Notes under the pieces: model-generated | What the model saw: only the letters and a program-made list of their open reading frames with translations | Database searches by the model: none | What the model was told of the DNA's origin: nothing | Source of the DNA: Deroplatys truncata | Lineage: Eukaryota > Arthropoda > Insecta > Mantodea > Mantidae | NCBI GenBank assembly: GCA_030765065.1 | Contig: CM060976.1 | Span: 59,938,539-60,002,538 of the forward strand | Direction: 5' to 3' | Length of the DNA: 64,000 bases | Translations under genes and position numbers: made by a program | Shown: piece by piece, positions 23,961 to 35,505 of the stretch | How positions within the stretch are numbered: the stretch's first letter is position 1 | Layout of the letters: the number at the start of each line of letters is the position of its first letter

Positions 23961-24112
23961 TTCTATAGTTCCATGCCTATCAGAAAGAATAGGGATTTTT
24001 GATGGTGAAAGAATTATCAAAATAGGTTGAATAGTTTTTGAGATTACCCTACATACATACTAATACAGACAAATATTCTCTCTTTATAATATTAGTACAG
24101 ATTAGTACAATA
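23961..24112 (+). mobile_element. 3' end of a LINE (RTE-like)
   Basis: The order GAAAGAATTATCAAAATAGG, AGTTTTTGAGATTACCC, TACATACATACTAATACAGAC and TTATAATATTAGTACAG is the typical 3' tail of RTE-like LINEs in insects. No coding part remains. The preceding open frame (23761-24030) is hydrophobic and AT-driven and I do not support it as a gene. Confidence 0.6.
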
Positions 24113-24241
24113 TTTCAACTACTCATGCAACACACTGTATAGAAACGCTGCTTGTATCCCATCCAGACACCGAAACTAGCACGACTTGCCATGTTTAGGT
24201 GTCCGACATACGTAGATACGTAAGCTACACAGTGTTTATTA

Positions 24242-24352
24242 CTATCTCTACCACGTACCTAGAGGTAGAGAAGATACTGCATTTCACCCAAAAACTTTAA
24301 ACGGAGATCTTACCGGAAATACATGTTTGGAGGAACCCTGAATAAAAAAAAA
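24242..24352 (+). repeat. HINE-like repeat, copy 7, 5' fragment
   Basis: Only the first ~110 bp, directly followed by another copy starting with the same 5' sequence. The two could be an insertion of one copy into another or an unequal tandem event. Confidence 0.75.
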
Positions 24353-24356
24353 TTAG

Positions 24357-25188
24357 TTTCTCTACCACATATCTAGTAGGTAGAGAAGGTATTGCATTCC
24401 ACCCAAAAATTGATAAGAAGGTTTCACAGGAAATACATGTTTTGAGGCCCTGAATAAAGAACTTGTTTTTAGAAAAAGGTCTGTGTGTGTTTGTAAATAG
24501 CATAGCTCAAAAAAGAAAAGTCGGATAAATGTCTAAAGTATTTAAGTTCAGCACCTTCCAAAGATACGACACGAAGATTTTTATAAATTTCTCCCACTCC
24601 AAACTACTCTTTACATGGAACAAAACATTTTATTTTATAAAAAATGACTAAGGATTTTGATTAAAATACCATATATTAAATATACTTACATGGTAAATAA
24701 AATGCATATCTTGCATTTTCTGGCAATAGCCCATGAAATCCTCTTCATTTAAAAGGAATTTTGTAGGAGTCTTGTTTAATTGGTGAACGTTAACGATAAG
24801 ACGAAAACGTGCATCAAAAAAAATTAGATATCTTTAAAAAGCGCAATTTATTTCAAATAAATTTTTGTAGCCTTAACCGTTATTAATGGTTAGAATTGTT
24901 CAATACTGCAATCATTCGTTTAGTCCTGTCGATTTTCAATTGTTTCTCGCGATATCATGGAAAGGGCATGAAATTTTAAAGCCAGCGTACAGCGTTCAGT
25001 TCCAAAACATTTGGTTATCGCTATTCCCTTTGTATCTATAACGAAATGTGTAATGCAGCTACTTCCATAAAAGTTTATCTCGATTAAAATTAAGTAGATA
25101 GGAAAATCTATGTTTGTAAGAATAATTTGTTTACACACAAATAAACGATAGGAAGTAGAGAACGTCGTGTGAATATAACACTTCAGAG
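24357..25188 (+). repeat. HINE-like repeat, copy 8
   Basis: Forward, near full length. It has the left CTCTACCACATATCTAGTAG hairpin region and the right end GTAGAGAACGTCGTGTGAAT. Confidence 0.85.
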
Positions 25189-25838
25189 ACCTTTTTATTA
25201 TTAATTCCTTTACTTTCTGGAACAACGATTCTATAATAGCTATGCGTGTTTGTATGCCACCCTTCACTGTATCGCTATTTGACAGTTTCCTCTTGGAAGT
25301 AATGTTTGAGCAGATAGATCAGTACGCCGTTACCTTGGCTAACAATTTCGCCAGCTCAGTGCTGTTACATTGCTCTATGTGCTTTCTGGCTCCCTTGTGA
25401 ATAGAGAACTTTGGGTGTTTTTCTGTGAGGTGTTTGTGATATTAATGTTCTTCATAGGGGTCTATTGTGATTCCCTTGTGGTAAAATTGCGGTTGTGCGT
25501 GGGCTATTTTCCATGAATTCTGTTGTTTCTATTCCTCGCAGCGCTTTACTGGTCCCTAGTTGTTTGGCTTGATTGTTGGCATATCTATTGTCTTGTTTTA
25601 GTTTGTTGGCGAGAACATTTCCAATAAATACGGCAACACCGGATCCAACCCAGACTCGCTCTCCATCCCTATTGAATGTTTGAAATCTGCACCGCTATCT
25701 TTCATGTACAAAACGACAGTCAGAGTATACAGTTGCTTTTCTTCTATTCCACGTCATCCAGGGTGGAAGGGGTATAAATGTCTATAGGTTAAAGGGTAAT
25801 TTATATGGTATACTGAATGAAATATTCTAGCAGCTTTT
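25189..25838. other. Unassigned, moderately GC-richer
   Basis: Sequence of mixed composition with runs of T and CTCGCAG/CAGCGC-like words that could serve as splice signals. No frame long enough to claim an exon. Confidence 0.3.
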
Positions 25839-25839
25839 T

Positions 25840-26405
25840 GCTTTCTCTATTACTTACCTATAATAAGTAGAGGAAGTATTCCTTTCCACCCAAAAATTCG
25901 ATACCAAGATTTCACCGAAAGTATACGTTTGGTATTTAAGTTCAGCGTCCTCCAAGGATGAACATCAAGAAAACGTACCCAACCCGAACTTCCTTTACGA
26001 GGAAAAAGTTTCTGTATGTTTGAGTTCTCAAAAATAGCTTACCACATGTTTAAGATATTTGTATGACAAATAAAATGCGTATCTTAAATTTTCTGGGAAT
26101 AGTCTATGAAGTCCTCTTCATTAACAATGACTATGCTTTAATTGTTAAACTATAAGAGATAGACAAACCTACTACCCAAAGTGTAGATCTCGTTATTGGG
26201 CACAATGTATGTCAAATATAACTTTGTCGTGTTAATCATTCCATTTTATTTAAAGTTTCAAATGCTTTTATTTATCTCAACTGCAAATCTATATTATTAT
26301 TTTGTTTTGTGTTCATGCAAAGAGAACGGAATTTCAAAGCCATCAAATAGCGACCGGCTTTGGAAATATTTTACTATCAACAGTAGTAGCACTACAATTA
26401 AATTG
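25840..26405 (+). repeat. HINE-like repeat, copy 9, 3' truncated
   Basis: Starts CTTTCTCTATTACTTACC and proceeds to the block before the 3' end. The 3' hairpin is lost near the Tc1-like element. Confidence 0.8.
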
Positions 26406-26467
26406 AGGTTAAGGGATGCTTCTTTTCATCATAATTATTTCGAGACCGGAGGTTGAGAAATACACTG

Positions 26468-27808
26468 CCGTTTGTGAAAATTGCAACACCAAGAAAGAAT
26501 TATCCGAATAACTCCAAACTTGGTGGAAGTGTCGAAGAGTGTGCAAGCAATAAGTGATTAAGTTTGCAGAGAGATGGGGTACACGTAGACCGAACAGAGC
26601 CCTCTCGTGTCGGTCCGACAACATCACCGTTGAGCTCAGTGTATCAGTGCATAGCTGTCAAACCATGTGGAAACAATAAAGTGAGTGCCAGTATGCCTCG
26701 TCGACGTCCAAGGGAGCTATATCGGCATGTGAGTGAGTTCGAACGGGGCAGAATGATCGGTCTCCGGGAAGCGGGTTTGTCATGCTGTGACATTTCGGAT
26801 CGTACACGGCATGCTGCTACGACAGTGATGCGTGTGTGGAAGCAGTAGATAGATGAAGGTCGTACGCAGCGAAGAGCGGGTACTGAACCACGGAACATGA
26901 CCACAGCACGGAATGACCGTCATCTTGTCCGCATGGCCATAACGGACCGTACAGCTTCATCAACAGGCTCGACGCTGGAGGCACTGCAACAGGTGTGAAC
27001 TTATTTGCATCAACGGTTCGTCGCCGTCTGCTGCAGGTTGAACTGGTTGCATGCATGCCACTACGCCGGCTTCCATTGCACAGAAACCACAAGCCTCCGA
27101 CTGCAATGGGCACGTGAACACCGTCACTGGGGTGCTGAGTGGCAAAATGTAGTCTTTTCGGACGAGTCCCGCTTCAACGTGTCCTACAGTGATGGCTGCA
27201 TACGTCCGGCAGTATCTTGGTGAGCGCAACCTGTAGGGCTGCATTGTTGAGCGGCATAGCGGACAAATACCAGGTGTGATCTTTTGGAGTGCCATTGGTT
27301 ACAACAACCGATTTTGCCTCCTACGAATTGAGGGCACTTTGAACAGCAACCGGTACCTAACGGTGGTTGTGGAGCCTGAGGTACTCCCTCTGCTTCAGGC
27401 AGCTGCACAGGCCACATTTCAACAGGACAATGCCCGGCCACATATTACGAGGAATATACAAGCCTTCTTCGAAGAGCGAGGGTACCATTGCTTCCCTGGC
27501 CTGCACGTTCGCTTGACATGTCGCCCATCGAACATGTCTGGGATATGGTTGGTCGGCACCTGGTGCGTCACGTCCTCCAGTAATCAGTGTCACGGATTTG
27601 TGGGCTCGAATACAAACTGCGTGGAGGGAAATCCTCAGGAACTTATTCAGAACCTTTCTGATTCAATACCACGTATAGCAGCTCTAATTGCAACGTATAG
27701 CGGCCACCCCAATACTGAATATTAGAGCTCAAAGGTCGTGTATAGATTACTTAACCTGTGGTATTAAATTCATGCGTTTCCTTCTTGGCGTTACAATTTT
27801 ACAAACGG
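26468..27808 (+). mobile_element. Tc1-like DNA transposon, decayed
   Basis: About 1,341 bp. Inverted ends: CCGTTTGTGAAAATTGCAAC at the left and the inverse of CCGTTTGTAAAATTGTAACG at the right, with TA at 27809-27810 and TG (a likely mutated TA) at 26466-26467. The transposase relic inside is in the plus orientation. Confidence 0.9.
26694..27723 (+). pseudogene. Tc1-like transposase, several frameshifts and stops
   Basis: The start MPRRRPRELYRHVSEFERG is the paired-like DNA-binding start of a widespread insect Tc1 subgroup. The first frame runs to a stop at 26848. Further frames give VVFSDESRFNVSYSDG (first catalytic Asp, about 27150), then VIFWSAIGYNNR and FQQDNARPHIT (second Asp, about 27418-27450). 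The third catalytic block (family SPIEHVWDxxG) is shifted in frame near 27530, reading as the nonsense GIWLVG in the long plus frame. At least three frame breaks make it inactive. Confidence 0.92.
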
Positions 27809-27810
27809 TA

Positions 27811-28261
27811 ATTATCTTATGAAAAGACGCACGAGTTTGAAACCGAAATTAAATTGCCATGTGAAACCACTGGCTACTCGAATAGATAATCACACGAAAG
27901 CTTAGTCCTGTAGAACGGAAGCAATCTCTTTGTCGCTAACTGAGCCGTCAATTTTATAATTTCTCTCCGTAAGGAATTCTGAAAATTGGTTCCATACCAT
28001 ACTTTTGTTATTCTTTGTTTTTTCTGGCGTTAAATTATCTACAGCTGCTTAATATTTTGATTTGCAAAGGGCAGCATTTTCAGTTACTATAATTTCAGCC
28101 ATAGCCTACGTGATCTCATTCACTGCATTCATACAAATTAAAAACAAGTGCACTACCATAAGATACTATCGGTGAAGTACGGCTTTGATTGGCCAGCTGA
28201 CTAGCATACCCTACCTGCCATTGGCTAATGGCATATTCAGTGCGATTATCCCTTTAGATTA
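27811..28261. other. Unassigned
   Basis: AT-rich. No recognisable element. Some short open frames. Confidence 0.3.
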
Positions 28262-28416
28262 CTGTATTCTATTTATTCCTATAATGAAAAGTGTAAATAA
28301 GTGTAATAAAAGTTTATTTAAATTAACGAGAAGTATGTATAGAGGATTAAGCTTTTTTAAGAGTAGTTTGAAGAATACTGAGTAGACAAATTCGTGTGTA
28401 TATAACACATTGTTTT
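28262..28416 (+). repeat. HINE-like repeat, copy 10, 3' fragment
   Basis: Only the last ~150 bp of the family, ending in a degenerate GTAGACAAATTCGTGTGTAT and TAACACAT end. It meets the next copy tail to tail. Confidence 0.65.
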
Positions 28417-28444
28417 ATTTTCTTCGAATACCAGATTCGTGGAA

Positions 28445-29286
28445 AAAAAGTTCTATCCTTCATCGTTTTTAGTGGTTAATATATAAATTATTGTTACGAA
28501 ATTTTATTTTCCTGTTTATATCGTTTTATTAGAGATAAACCTTTCTGTAAACAGGCTGCGTTATACATTTGGTTATTGATATAAAGGGAATAGCGATAAT
28601 CAAATGTTTAAGAACAGGACGCTATACGCTGACCTTAAAATTCCATACAGTTTCCATCAGAATTGAAACTCGACAGGGCTTTAAAATAATTGGTTATATA
28701 TTGAACAATTCGAACTATTAATAACGGCTGTCTCGAAAATTGCCGATGTCACAAAAAAAGTTATTTATAAGAAATTTTGTGTTTTTAAGAGATCTACATT
28801 GTTTGTGCAGTACGTTTTTGACTATCGCTTAATGTTTACTAATAAGACAAGATTATATAAAATTTCTTCCGAATGCAAAATTTCTTCGTTGGCTATTCCC
28901 AGAAAATTCAAGATATACATTTTATTTGTAATGTAAATACCTTTAATACGTGGTACTTTCATAAACATCGTTAAAGCCATTTTTTAGAAAATAAAAAATT
29001 TAGGGAAATGTTACATGTAAAGGGTAGTTTGGATTGGGGATTTTTGTGAAAATCTTCGTGCCGCATCTTTGGAAATTACTGAACCTAAGCACCAAGATTA
29101 ATATTTTTCCGATTTTTTATTTTTGAGTGATGCTGTTCACAGCCACACACAAACACACGCAGGGACCTTTTTCTAAAAATTCGTTAAGGGAGTCTCAAAA
29201 CTTATACTTTTGGCGAAATCTCGACAACGAATTTTTGGGTGGAATACGCTGCTTCCCCTACTTACTGTAAGTACTAGAGAATGCAA
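28445..29286 (-). repeat. HINE-like repeat, copy 11
   Basis: Reverse copy running from the 3' region to the 5' end (CTTACTGTAAGTACTAGAGA at 29261-29280). The internal microsatellite appears as CACACACAAACACACGC near 29145. Confidence 0.85.
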
Positions 29287-29348
29287 AAATAGATCGTCTA
29301 GGTTGAACAAATAGTAATCAATAAATTATTTTTATGTTTAATTTGTAG

Positions 29349-29435
29349 GAAAGAGAACCACCACTCTCCGACATGGTGTGCCAGTGCGACGAAGAAGGTA
29401 GAAGCAGCCAAGCCGTGACGATGATTATTATAATT
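29349..29435 (+). CDS. Candidate host exon (unidentified)
   Basis: An 87-bp GC-richer island in AT-rich DNA, preceded by a TTTAATTTGTAG acceptor-like sequence (ends at 29348) and followed by GTAAGG (29436-29441), a good donor. Only one frame is open, with the word SDMVCQCDEEGRSS. The frame continues past the donor to a stop near 29546, so a terminal exon is also possible. No family is recognised, and nothing else of the gene was found. It might be chance. Confidence 0.3.
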
Positions 29436-29439
29436 GTAA

Positions 29440-30020
29440 GGATAATGACTCCTGTCAAGATGCATAATGCCCCACTAGGTACTGCATATTCATGTTCTGT
29501 ACTCTGCTATATTTCTATTGCATTAACGCTTCACGACTTCGATTGATGCCACCCCATACAAGATGCATGCAGTGGTTCCTTTGTAACCAATTCTAACAGC
29601 TTCATGTTCCACTCCATTGTGCCTGGTTCCCTGTTCAAACTCGGTGGGAAGTCAGTTCTGACGTATATCAAATAGCAAGCTTTATAACAACTCTTTGTAT
29701 GGTTCTTATAGGTTATAATGTAGGAAACGTACACATACACACAATGTTGTCCTTCGTTGTCTAAGGGTACCATTTTTCGAGCGTAAAAATATTTAGCACG
29801 GCTTCCTTCGGAAGGGAAGTAAAGACGGTGGTTCCGTGTCGTAGATTTACTGCTTGTGAAAGAACTTCAATCCTGATAAAGAAGCCTCTGAGCAAATTTT
29901 CTGGTCTTTCCCGACCAATGCAGAATGGGACGCTAAGAACCGTAGTAGTTAAGAAGCGTCCATAAATAAAACGCAATTTAATTTTAACAAGACACCAAAT
30001 AATGGAGGCTTCCTATGTAA
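29440..30020. other. Unassigned
   Basis: No recognisable element. Two short minus-strand frames (29531-29976) lack coding character that I can support. Confidence 0.3.
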
Positions 30021-30024
30021 TTTT

Positions 30025-30868
30025 GCTTTCTCTAATGCTTTCTTATCTATAGTAAGTAGTGGAAGTATTGTATTCCACTCAAAAGCTCTATATTGATATT
30101 TCACTGGACATCCACGTTTTAAGGTCAAACAATCATTTTATAAAAGGATCCTTATGAGTGAGTGTGTGTGTGTGTGTGTGTGCGCGCGCGCGCGCGCGGA
30201 TAAATACCAAACTGGGTATTTAGGTTCATTACCTTGCAAGGCTGCGACAAGAAGCTTTTCAGGAAAATCCTTCCACCCCAAACTACCCTGCACATGGAAA
30301 ATTTTTTCGAATTTTTTTTATTTCCTAAAAGAATTGTTCTAACGATTTTGATTAAAATAGAGTCTGTTAAAAATATTTACATGACAAATAAAATTTATAT
30401 CTTGAATTTTTTGGGAGTAGACTATGAAGTCCACTTCGTTGAAAGCAACTGCTGAATGTTAAGCAATAGACGAAAATGTACTGCACAAAAATGTAGATCT
30501 CTTCAAAACATACAATTTACTTCCAATACGTTTTTTGGGGGTCATAAGCCATTTCTGAGATATCGCTATTAAAGGTGCGAATTTTTCATTTCTTGGTCAT
30601 TCTCTAAGGTCCATTCAGCATTCAGCTGTTTCTCGCGATTGCATTGAAACAGATGAAATTTTAAGGTCAGCGTATAGCGTCCAGCGCTTAAATATTTGAC
30701 TATCGCTGTTCCCTTTGAATTTGTAACGGAATATGTAATCTAGTCATTTCTGCAAACGTTTATTTGGATTAAAATGTAGTAGTTAAAAAATAAGCTTTAG
30801 AAAAATAGTTTGCACACCCACTAATAAATGCTAGACGGTAGAAAAGTTATGTGAATGTATCACATCAA
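30025..30868 (+). repeat. HINE-like repeat, copy 12
   Basis: Forward copy whose microsatellite has grown into a compound (GT)n(GC)n tract at 30161-30198. Confidence 0.85.
30161..30198. repeat. Compound (GT)n(GC)n microsatellite
   Basis: GT units followed by eight CG units. Such an alternating purine-pyrimidine tract can form Z-DNA. It sits exactly where the family has its internal microsatellite. Confidence 0.95.
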
Positions 30869-30889
30869 ATTTTTTTCTAAAAATTCCTT

Positions 30890-31006
30890 GGTTTTTTTTA
30901 GTGAATCTCCAAATGGGTTTTTTCGGTCAAATCCAAAAATAGAATTTTGTGTGGAATATACTACTTCCTCCATCTGCTTTAGTCGTAAGTGGTAGAGAAA
31001 ATAAAA
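30890..31006 (-). repeat. HINE-like repeat, copy 13, 5' fragment
   Basis: Reverse fragment covering the first ~115 bp of the family and ending GTGGTAGAGAAAATAAAA. Confidence 0.7.
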
Positions 31007-31367
31007 AATGAGATTAATTAATATTGATTAAAATGAAATATAGGATGTCTAACAAAGGACAAATGCAACTGCTTAGTTATGAAATTTACTATTATGCACG
31101 AGTATAATACACATGATAATACACATATAGCTGTCTAAGTAATATTAGTAAACATTAATGACAATTGCCATTTTCCAATTGGCTGCTCTAGAATTAATGA
31201 AGCTAGTTAAATGTATGTATATTAAAACTGACAGTAAATGCTGTGCATTACAAAACAAATAGAACAAAATGATGAGACGAACAAAGGTACAGGCCTAATG
31301 AAAGTTAAATATAATGTTAACCTTATAACGGTATACCTGATTTGTTTCATTTTGTATATAATATGTC

Positions 31368-31545
31368 ACTATTTTATTTTAAATGTTCTGTATTCTATGC
31401 AATATTTAAGTATATATGTAACTATATTGTACATTTCCTTGACACGCATATAGTATGTCTATTTTATTTAAAATGTTCTACATTCTATGTAATATTTGTG
31501 TTTCTATGTAATTTTTGTACATTTCCTTGACATGTTCTATGTTCA
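31368..31545. repeat. Tandem duplication, about 88-bp unit
   Basis: Two diverged units starting CTATTTTATTTTAAATGTTC and CTATTTTATTTAAAATGTTC, each ending with GTACATTTCCTTGACA and a short tail. A (CTAAT)n-like word at 31590-31605 follows and may be the tail of an old retroelement. Confidence 0.75.
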
Positions 31546-32114
31546 CAAGCCTTTATGGCTGCTAGTGAACCCACAGAATGCAAGCCAATCTAATCTAATC
31601 TATGTCTTTAACAGCTACGCTGCACCTAAACGGATTGAACTATAAGCTTCAATTTACGCCCTGTATAGGCTCTTCACATAACATATCTTTTGAACAGGCC
31701 TCACTGATTATGTTTTCTTCTCTTGTCTGTCCACTGTGATGAAGTTTCGCCAGAGACCTTGTTACAGGACAGTGGACTCCGTTTTACCATACTCTCCCTT
31801 GGTCCATGTGTTCGGTGCCAAACATCTCTTACACAAGCTCACAGCATCTGGACACTTGGCAAGATTTAGACCATGTTGGATCATTTGCCAAGTAAAACGG
31901 GAATACGCAGACACAGCAACAAAGGTACCAAAATGTTCTAATAGAGCTTGTTAGATGGGATGTATCTTCTGCCTTGGTTAGAGACGCTCCCACAGCTGTT
32001 CTCAGGATACGTGGAAATATCAAAGAACGCTTTTGTTCTAAACTGCAAGTGGTACCTTTGTTGTACAATAAAGCAATCATGCTTATACAGGCTGGACCAT
32101 TCAAGTTGAGACTG

Positions 32115-32406
32115 TACAATATCTCCAAAACTAAGCGTTGTAGAAAGAAATGGTTTAATAAAAGTTGTTTGATATTATGGGGGAAACTAAATGCCATTGG
32201 TCGTGTTTTGTTTAGAGGACGTTATGATGGCCATTTAATATTTTAAATGGGAACCTATAATTAGAGTCAATTTAAATTGACCCTAAAATAACTATCATAA
32301 CGTATTCCAAATAAAACACGACTAATCATTTAGTTTCTACCATAACAAGAGGCAGTTTTTATTTAAGCAATTTCTTTCTACAACGCTTAGTTTTGGAGAT
32401 ATTGTA
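32115..32406. repeat. Foldback (palindromic) element, family G
   Basis: The arm 32115-32240 is the inverse of 32285-32406. Both carry TACAATATCTCCAAAACTAA, CGTTGTAGAAAGAAA and the CATTGGTCGTGTTTT/ACGACTAATCA block. The centre is about 45 bp. A single arm occurs at 13480-13650. It contains no gene; open frames across it are by-products. Confidence 0.8.
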
Positions 32407-32429
32407 TAGTATCAACTTAATACAAAAAT

Positions 32430-33195
32430 ATTATGCGTTGCATTTACATGTACTGACTCTTCCAAAGACTGTTTTTGATCCACTTCTTGTTAATCCAGAT
32501 AAGTTTTCAATATGCATTTAAATATTTCGTTGTGGGTTGCAGAAGATAAAGGATGGTGTCACTATCTGATCCTATGCCCTTTGTATGACCACGATAAAAA
32601 AAAGAAAAAAAGGAAAGGCATCTACCAGTTGAGAAAGGTATAAGCATTTAAAAATTTAAGCCAATAACAAGAAGTATCTCGGAAATGGCTAATTCCACAA
32701 AGAAGTGTTATTTGATGTGAACTGTGTGCTTTAACAAGATCTAAATTTTTGTGTAGAAAGATTTTGTTATCCCTTACCGCTTTATAGTTATGTATAAGTC
32801 ATTCAGACTTTACAGGTATCCCGATAAAATGCAACGTATACATTTCATTGTCACGCAAATACCATGAATTTGTGGTATTTTAATCAAAATTGTTAAGAGT
32901 CATTTTTGAGAAAATAAAATATTCTCTCAAAGCATTCTATATAAAAATCTTTTGGGGTGGAGAAACTTCTTGAAAATTTTCGTTACTATTCCTTGGAAGA
33001 TACTGAACTTAAATACTAAGTTTGGTATTTAACCGACTTTTGTTTTTTAGTTATGCAGTTTACACACACATACTCGTACGTAGATCTTTTTCTAAAAATA
33101 TTTTAATGATGACCTAAAAACATATATCTAGATATCTAATTTTTGGGATGAATACAATATCTTCTCTAGCTATTAGTTACGTAGTAGAGAACGTA
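32430..33195 (-). repeat. HINE-like repeat, copy 14
   Basis: Reverse copy, diverged at its 3' part, ending GTTACGTAGTAGAGAACGTA. Confidence 0.8.
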
Positions 33196-33204
33196 AAGAT
33201 ACAT

Positions 33205-33292
33205 TTTTTTATTCAGAGGTTCTCAAAACATGTATTTTCAGGGAAATCCCGATAACGAATTTTTGAGTGAAATACAATACTTCTTTATGTGC
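33205..33292 (-). repeat. HINE-like repeat, copy 15, fragment
   Basis: Second 5'-region fragment directly after copy 14, with CGATAACGAATTTTTGAGTG. Confidence 0.7.
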
Positions 33293-33760
33293 TATGCCTT
33301 GATCATCGAGAGTTAAGTTACAACGTAAACAAATACACTTGTTCTTGTCCATAGCATGAGTGCCGTATTCTTCTTCTTTTACAACTAGTTCCCAAAACAT
33401 TAGCTCCGTTTAAGGTTCTTTGGAGGTTATTTGATATTATTTATGTACCTATAAAATGGTTACATATAGCTGGATTAGTTAGAGATATTCCATAAAGGAA
33501 TTATTAATGGTGCAAATGTCTGTTTCTGAGAAGTACAAGAGTCGATGCAATACTTCGGTTGTATTGCGCATGTGCCTTGCTTCTCCGCCTCCCTCTCCAG
33601 GCGGGAACTTGGTTCATTTTTAGTTAAGAATGGGCCCGTTGTTGCCGATTAGTTATGGTGCTAAATACGGTAAATAGTGACAAAGAATTACCGAATTAAA
33701 AAAAGACTTCCGTTTATTAAACATTAAAGCTTTAATTTTGTGAAGAGGAAGAAACAAAAG

Positions 33761-33774
33761 TGATTATAGATATT
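33761..33774. repeat. Target-site duplication, left copy
   Basis: TGATTATAGATATT, identical to 35632-35645. It directly abuts the first base of the left arm. Confidence 0.85.
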
Positions 33775-33834
33775 AATTATAACTAATATGATTTTCCGGG
33801 CTGTTATGCCGTGGTCTGCTGAAGAAAGATTTCC

Positions 33835-33914
33835 CAGACGTTTCGTCCACAACTGCGGTGGACATCTTCAGTGGCGCGGACGAAGTCTTCTCGGTGAAAG
33901 TATCGCAGCGTCTG
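33835..33914 (-). ncRNA. Hammerhead-ribozyme-like motif, left arm
   Basis: Exact inverse of 35459-35538; see there. Both motifs lie near the outer ends of the palindrome. Confidence 0.6.
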
Positions 33915-34713
33915 ATGCGTTGGCCGTTAGTGCCGCTCTCTTTATAGTGTGGGCGCTCTCTGCTGATTGGCCCGCTGGTATGAGGGGGCTGGCGCCGGCT
34001 GTGTTGTTGCTCTCTTCTGATTGGCTTGCAGTGTTTTTCGGTTTTGTATGACCTTTCTTGTTTTTGATGACTAGATGCCAGTTACTGTTGAGTTTCAATG
34101 CTTCTTCTTTCCTATTGAAATTATTGGGATGTTTATAAATCTCTATTGCTTCGCGTTGTAGCCGGGTATGGTAATGCTTTATGGAGGAAAGAATGTTGGT
34201 GTCTTGAAATTTAATAATGTGTTCGCCCTCGGCTTCAATGGCATGTTCGGCGACTGCCGATTTTTCTGTATGGCCCAGGCGGCAGTTTCTTTTGTGTTCG
34301 CTCAGTCTGGTGTTAGCGCTCCGCTGTGTGGTGCCAATGTACACTGAACCACACGAACAAGGAATACGGTAAACACCGGCCGATGACAGGGGGTCTCGGG
34401 GGTCTTTGGAAGAGCGCAGTAGGCTGTTTAATTGTCTTGTAGGTTTGAATACTGTTTTGACGTTATGACGTTGAAGTATATGTTCAATACGGTCAGTGAC
34501 ATTTCTGAAATATGGCAGAAAGACGATGGACTTGCTTTTGGGTTGGTCCTGAGTAGCCAGTCGGGGCTTGGCCGGACGGCAGGCTCTTCTCACCTCTTGG
34601 ACTGAATAACCATTTGATTGTAGAGCTGTTTCTAGGTGTCGGATTTCTTGATATAGCACGTTGCTATGATTAAGACACTCGCAAACCGTGCTTCCCGTAT
34701 TTGTGAACCACAC
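33868..34713 (-). pseudogene. Penelope-like C-terminal region with GIY-YIG endonuclease (left copy, 5' truncated)
   Basis: 281 codons, open throughout, but the first ~22 residues come from the antisense of the spacer and right copy, not from the element. From QEIRHLE onward it matches the right-copy protein except Leu for Pro and Arg for Cys at two positions. It lacks the reverse transcriptase that a full Penelope-like protein has upstream, so it is a 5'-truncated copy. The frame is uninterrupted, which with the two-base divergence points to a young insertion. The ATG at 34713 is fortuitous. Confidence 0.85.
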
Positions 34714-35505
34714 TTACTTCCACAAGAAATCCGACACCTAGAAACAGCTCTACAATCAAATGGTTATTCAGTCCAAGAGGTGAGAAGAGCCTGCCGTCCG
34801 GCCAAGCCCCGACCGGCTACTCAGGACCAACCCAAAAGCAAGTCCATCGTCTTTCTGCCATATTTCAGAAATGTCACTGACTGTATTGAACATATACTTC
34901 AACGTCATAACGTCAAAACAGTATTCAAACCTACAAGACAATTAAACAGCCTACTGCGCTCTTCCAAAGACCCCCGAGACCCCCTGTCATCGGCCGGTGT
35001 TTACCGTATTCCTTGTTCGTGTGGTTCAGTGTACATTGGCACCACACAGCGGAGCGCTAACACCAGACTGAGCGAACACAAAAGAAACTGCCGCCTGGGC
35101 CATACAGAAAAATCGGCAGTCGCCGAACATGCCATTGAAGCCGAGGGCGAACACATTATTAAATTTCAAGACACCAACATTCTTTCCTCCATAAAGCATT
35201 ACCATACCCGGCTACAACGCGAAGCAATAGAGATTTATAAACATCCCAATAATTTCAATAGGAAAGAAGAAGCATTGAAACTCAACAGTAACTGGCATCT
35301 AGTCATCAAAAACAAGAAAGGTCATACAAAACCGAAAAACACTGCAAGCCAATCAGAAGAGAGCAACAACACAGCCGGCGCCAGCCCCCTCATACCAGCG
35401 GGCCAATCAGCAGAGAGCGCCCACACTATAAAGAGAGCGGCACTAACGGCCAACGCATCAGACGCTGCGATACTTTCACCGAGAAGACTTCGTCCGCGCC
35501 ACTGA
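34666..35505 (+). pseudogene. Penelope-like C-terminal region with GIY-YIG endonuclease (right copy)
   Basis: 279 codons. Residues 111-125 carry the GIY-YIG core as GVYRIPCSCGSVYIG, with the CSC pair typical of Penelope-like endonucleases. R134 and H138 in RLSEHKR follow, and E186 in REAIEIYKHPNN is the probable metal-binding Glu. The N-terminal 100 residues (FLPYFRNVTDCIEHIL, FKPTRQLNSLLRSSKD) are the linker between the polymerase and the endonuclease. The reverse transcriptase is missing. The frame is open upstream to a stop at about 34654. The stop codon at 35503-35505 lies inside the ribozyme core. Beyond about residue 220 the sequence is low in conserved features. Confidence 0.9.

Noticed and set aside
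23761..24030. Hydrophobic 89-codon frame as a membrane protein gene
   Set aside because: It is T-rich sequence running into a LINE 3' tail. No start context, splice sites or family.
33788..34051. 87-codon frame, repeated exactly at 35322-35585
   Set aside because: It is the antisense of the Penelope-like coding end and appears twice only because of the palindrome.
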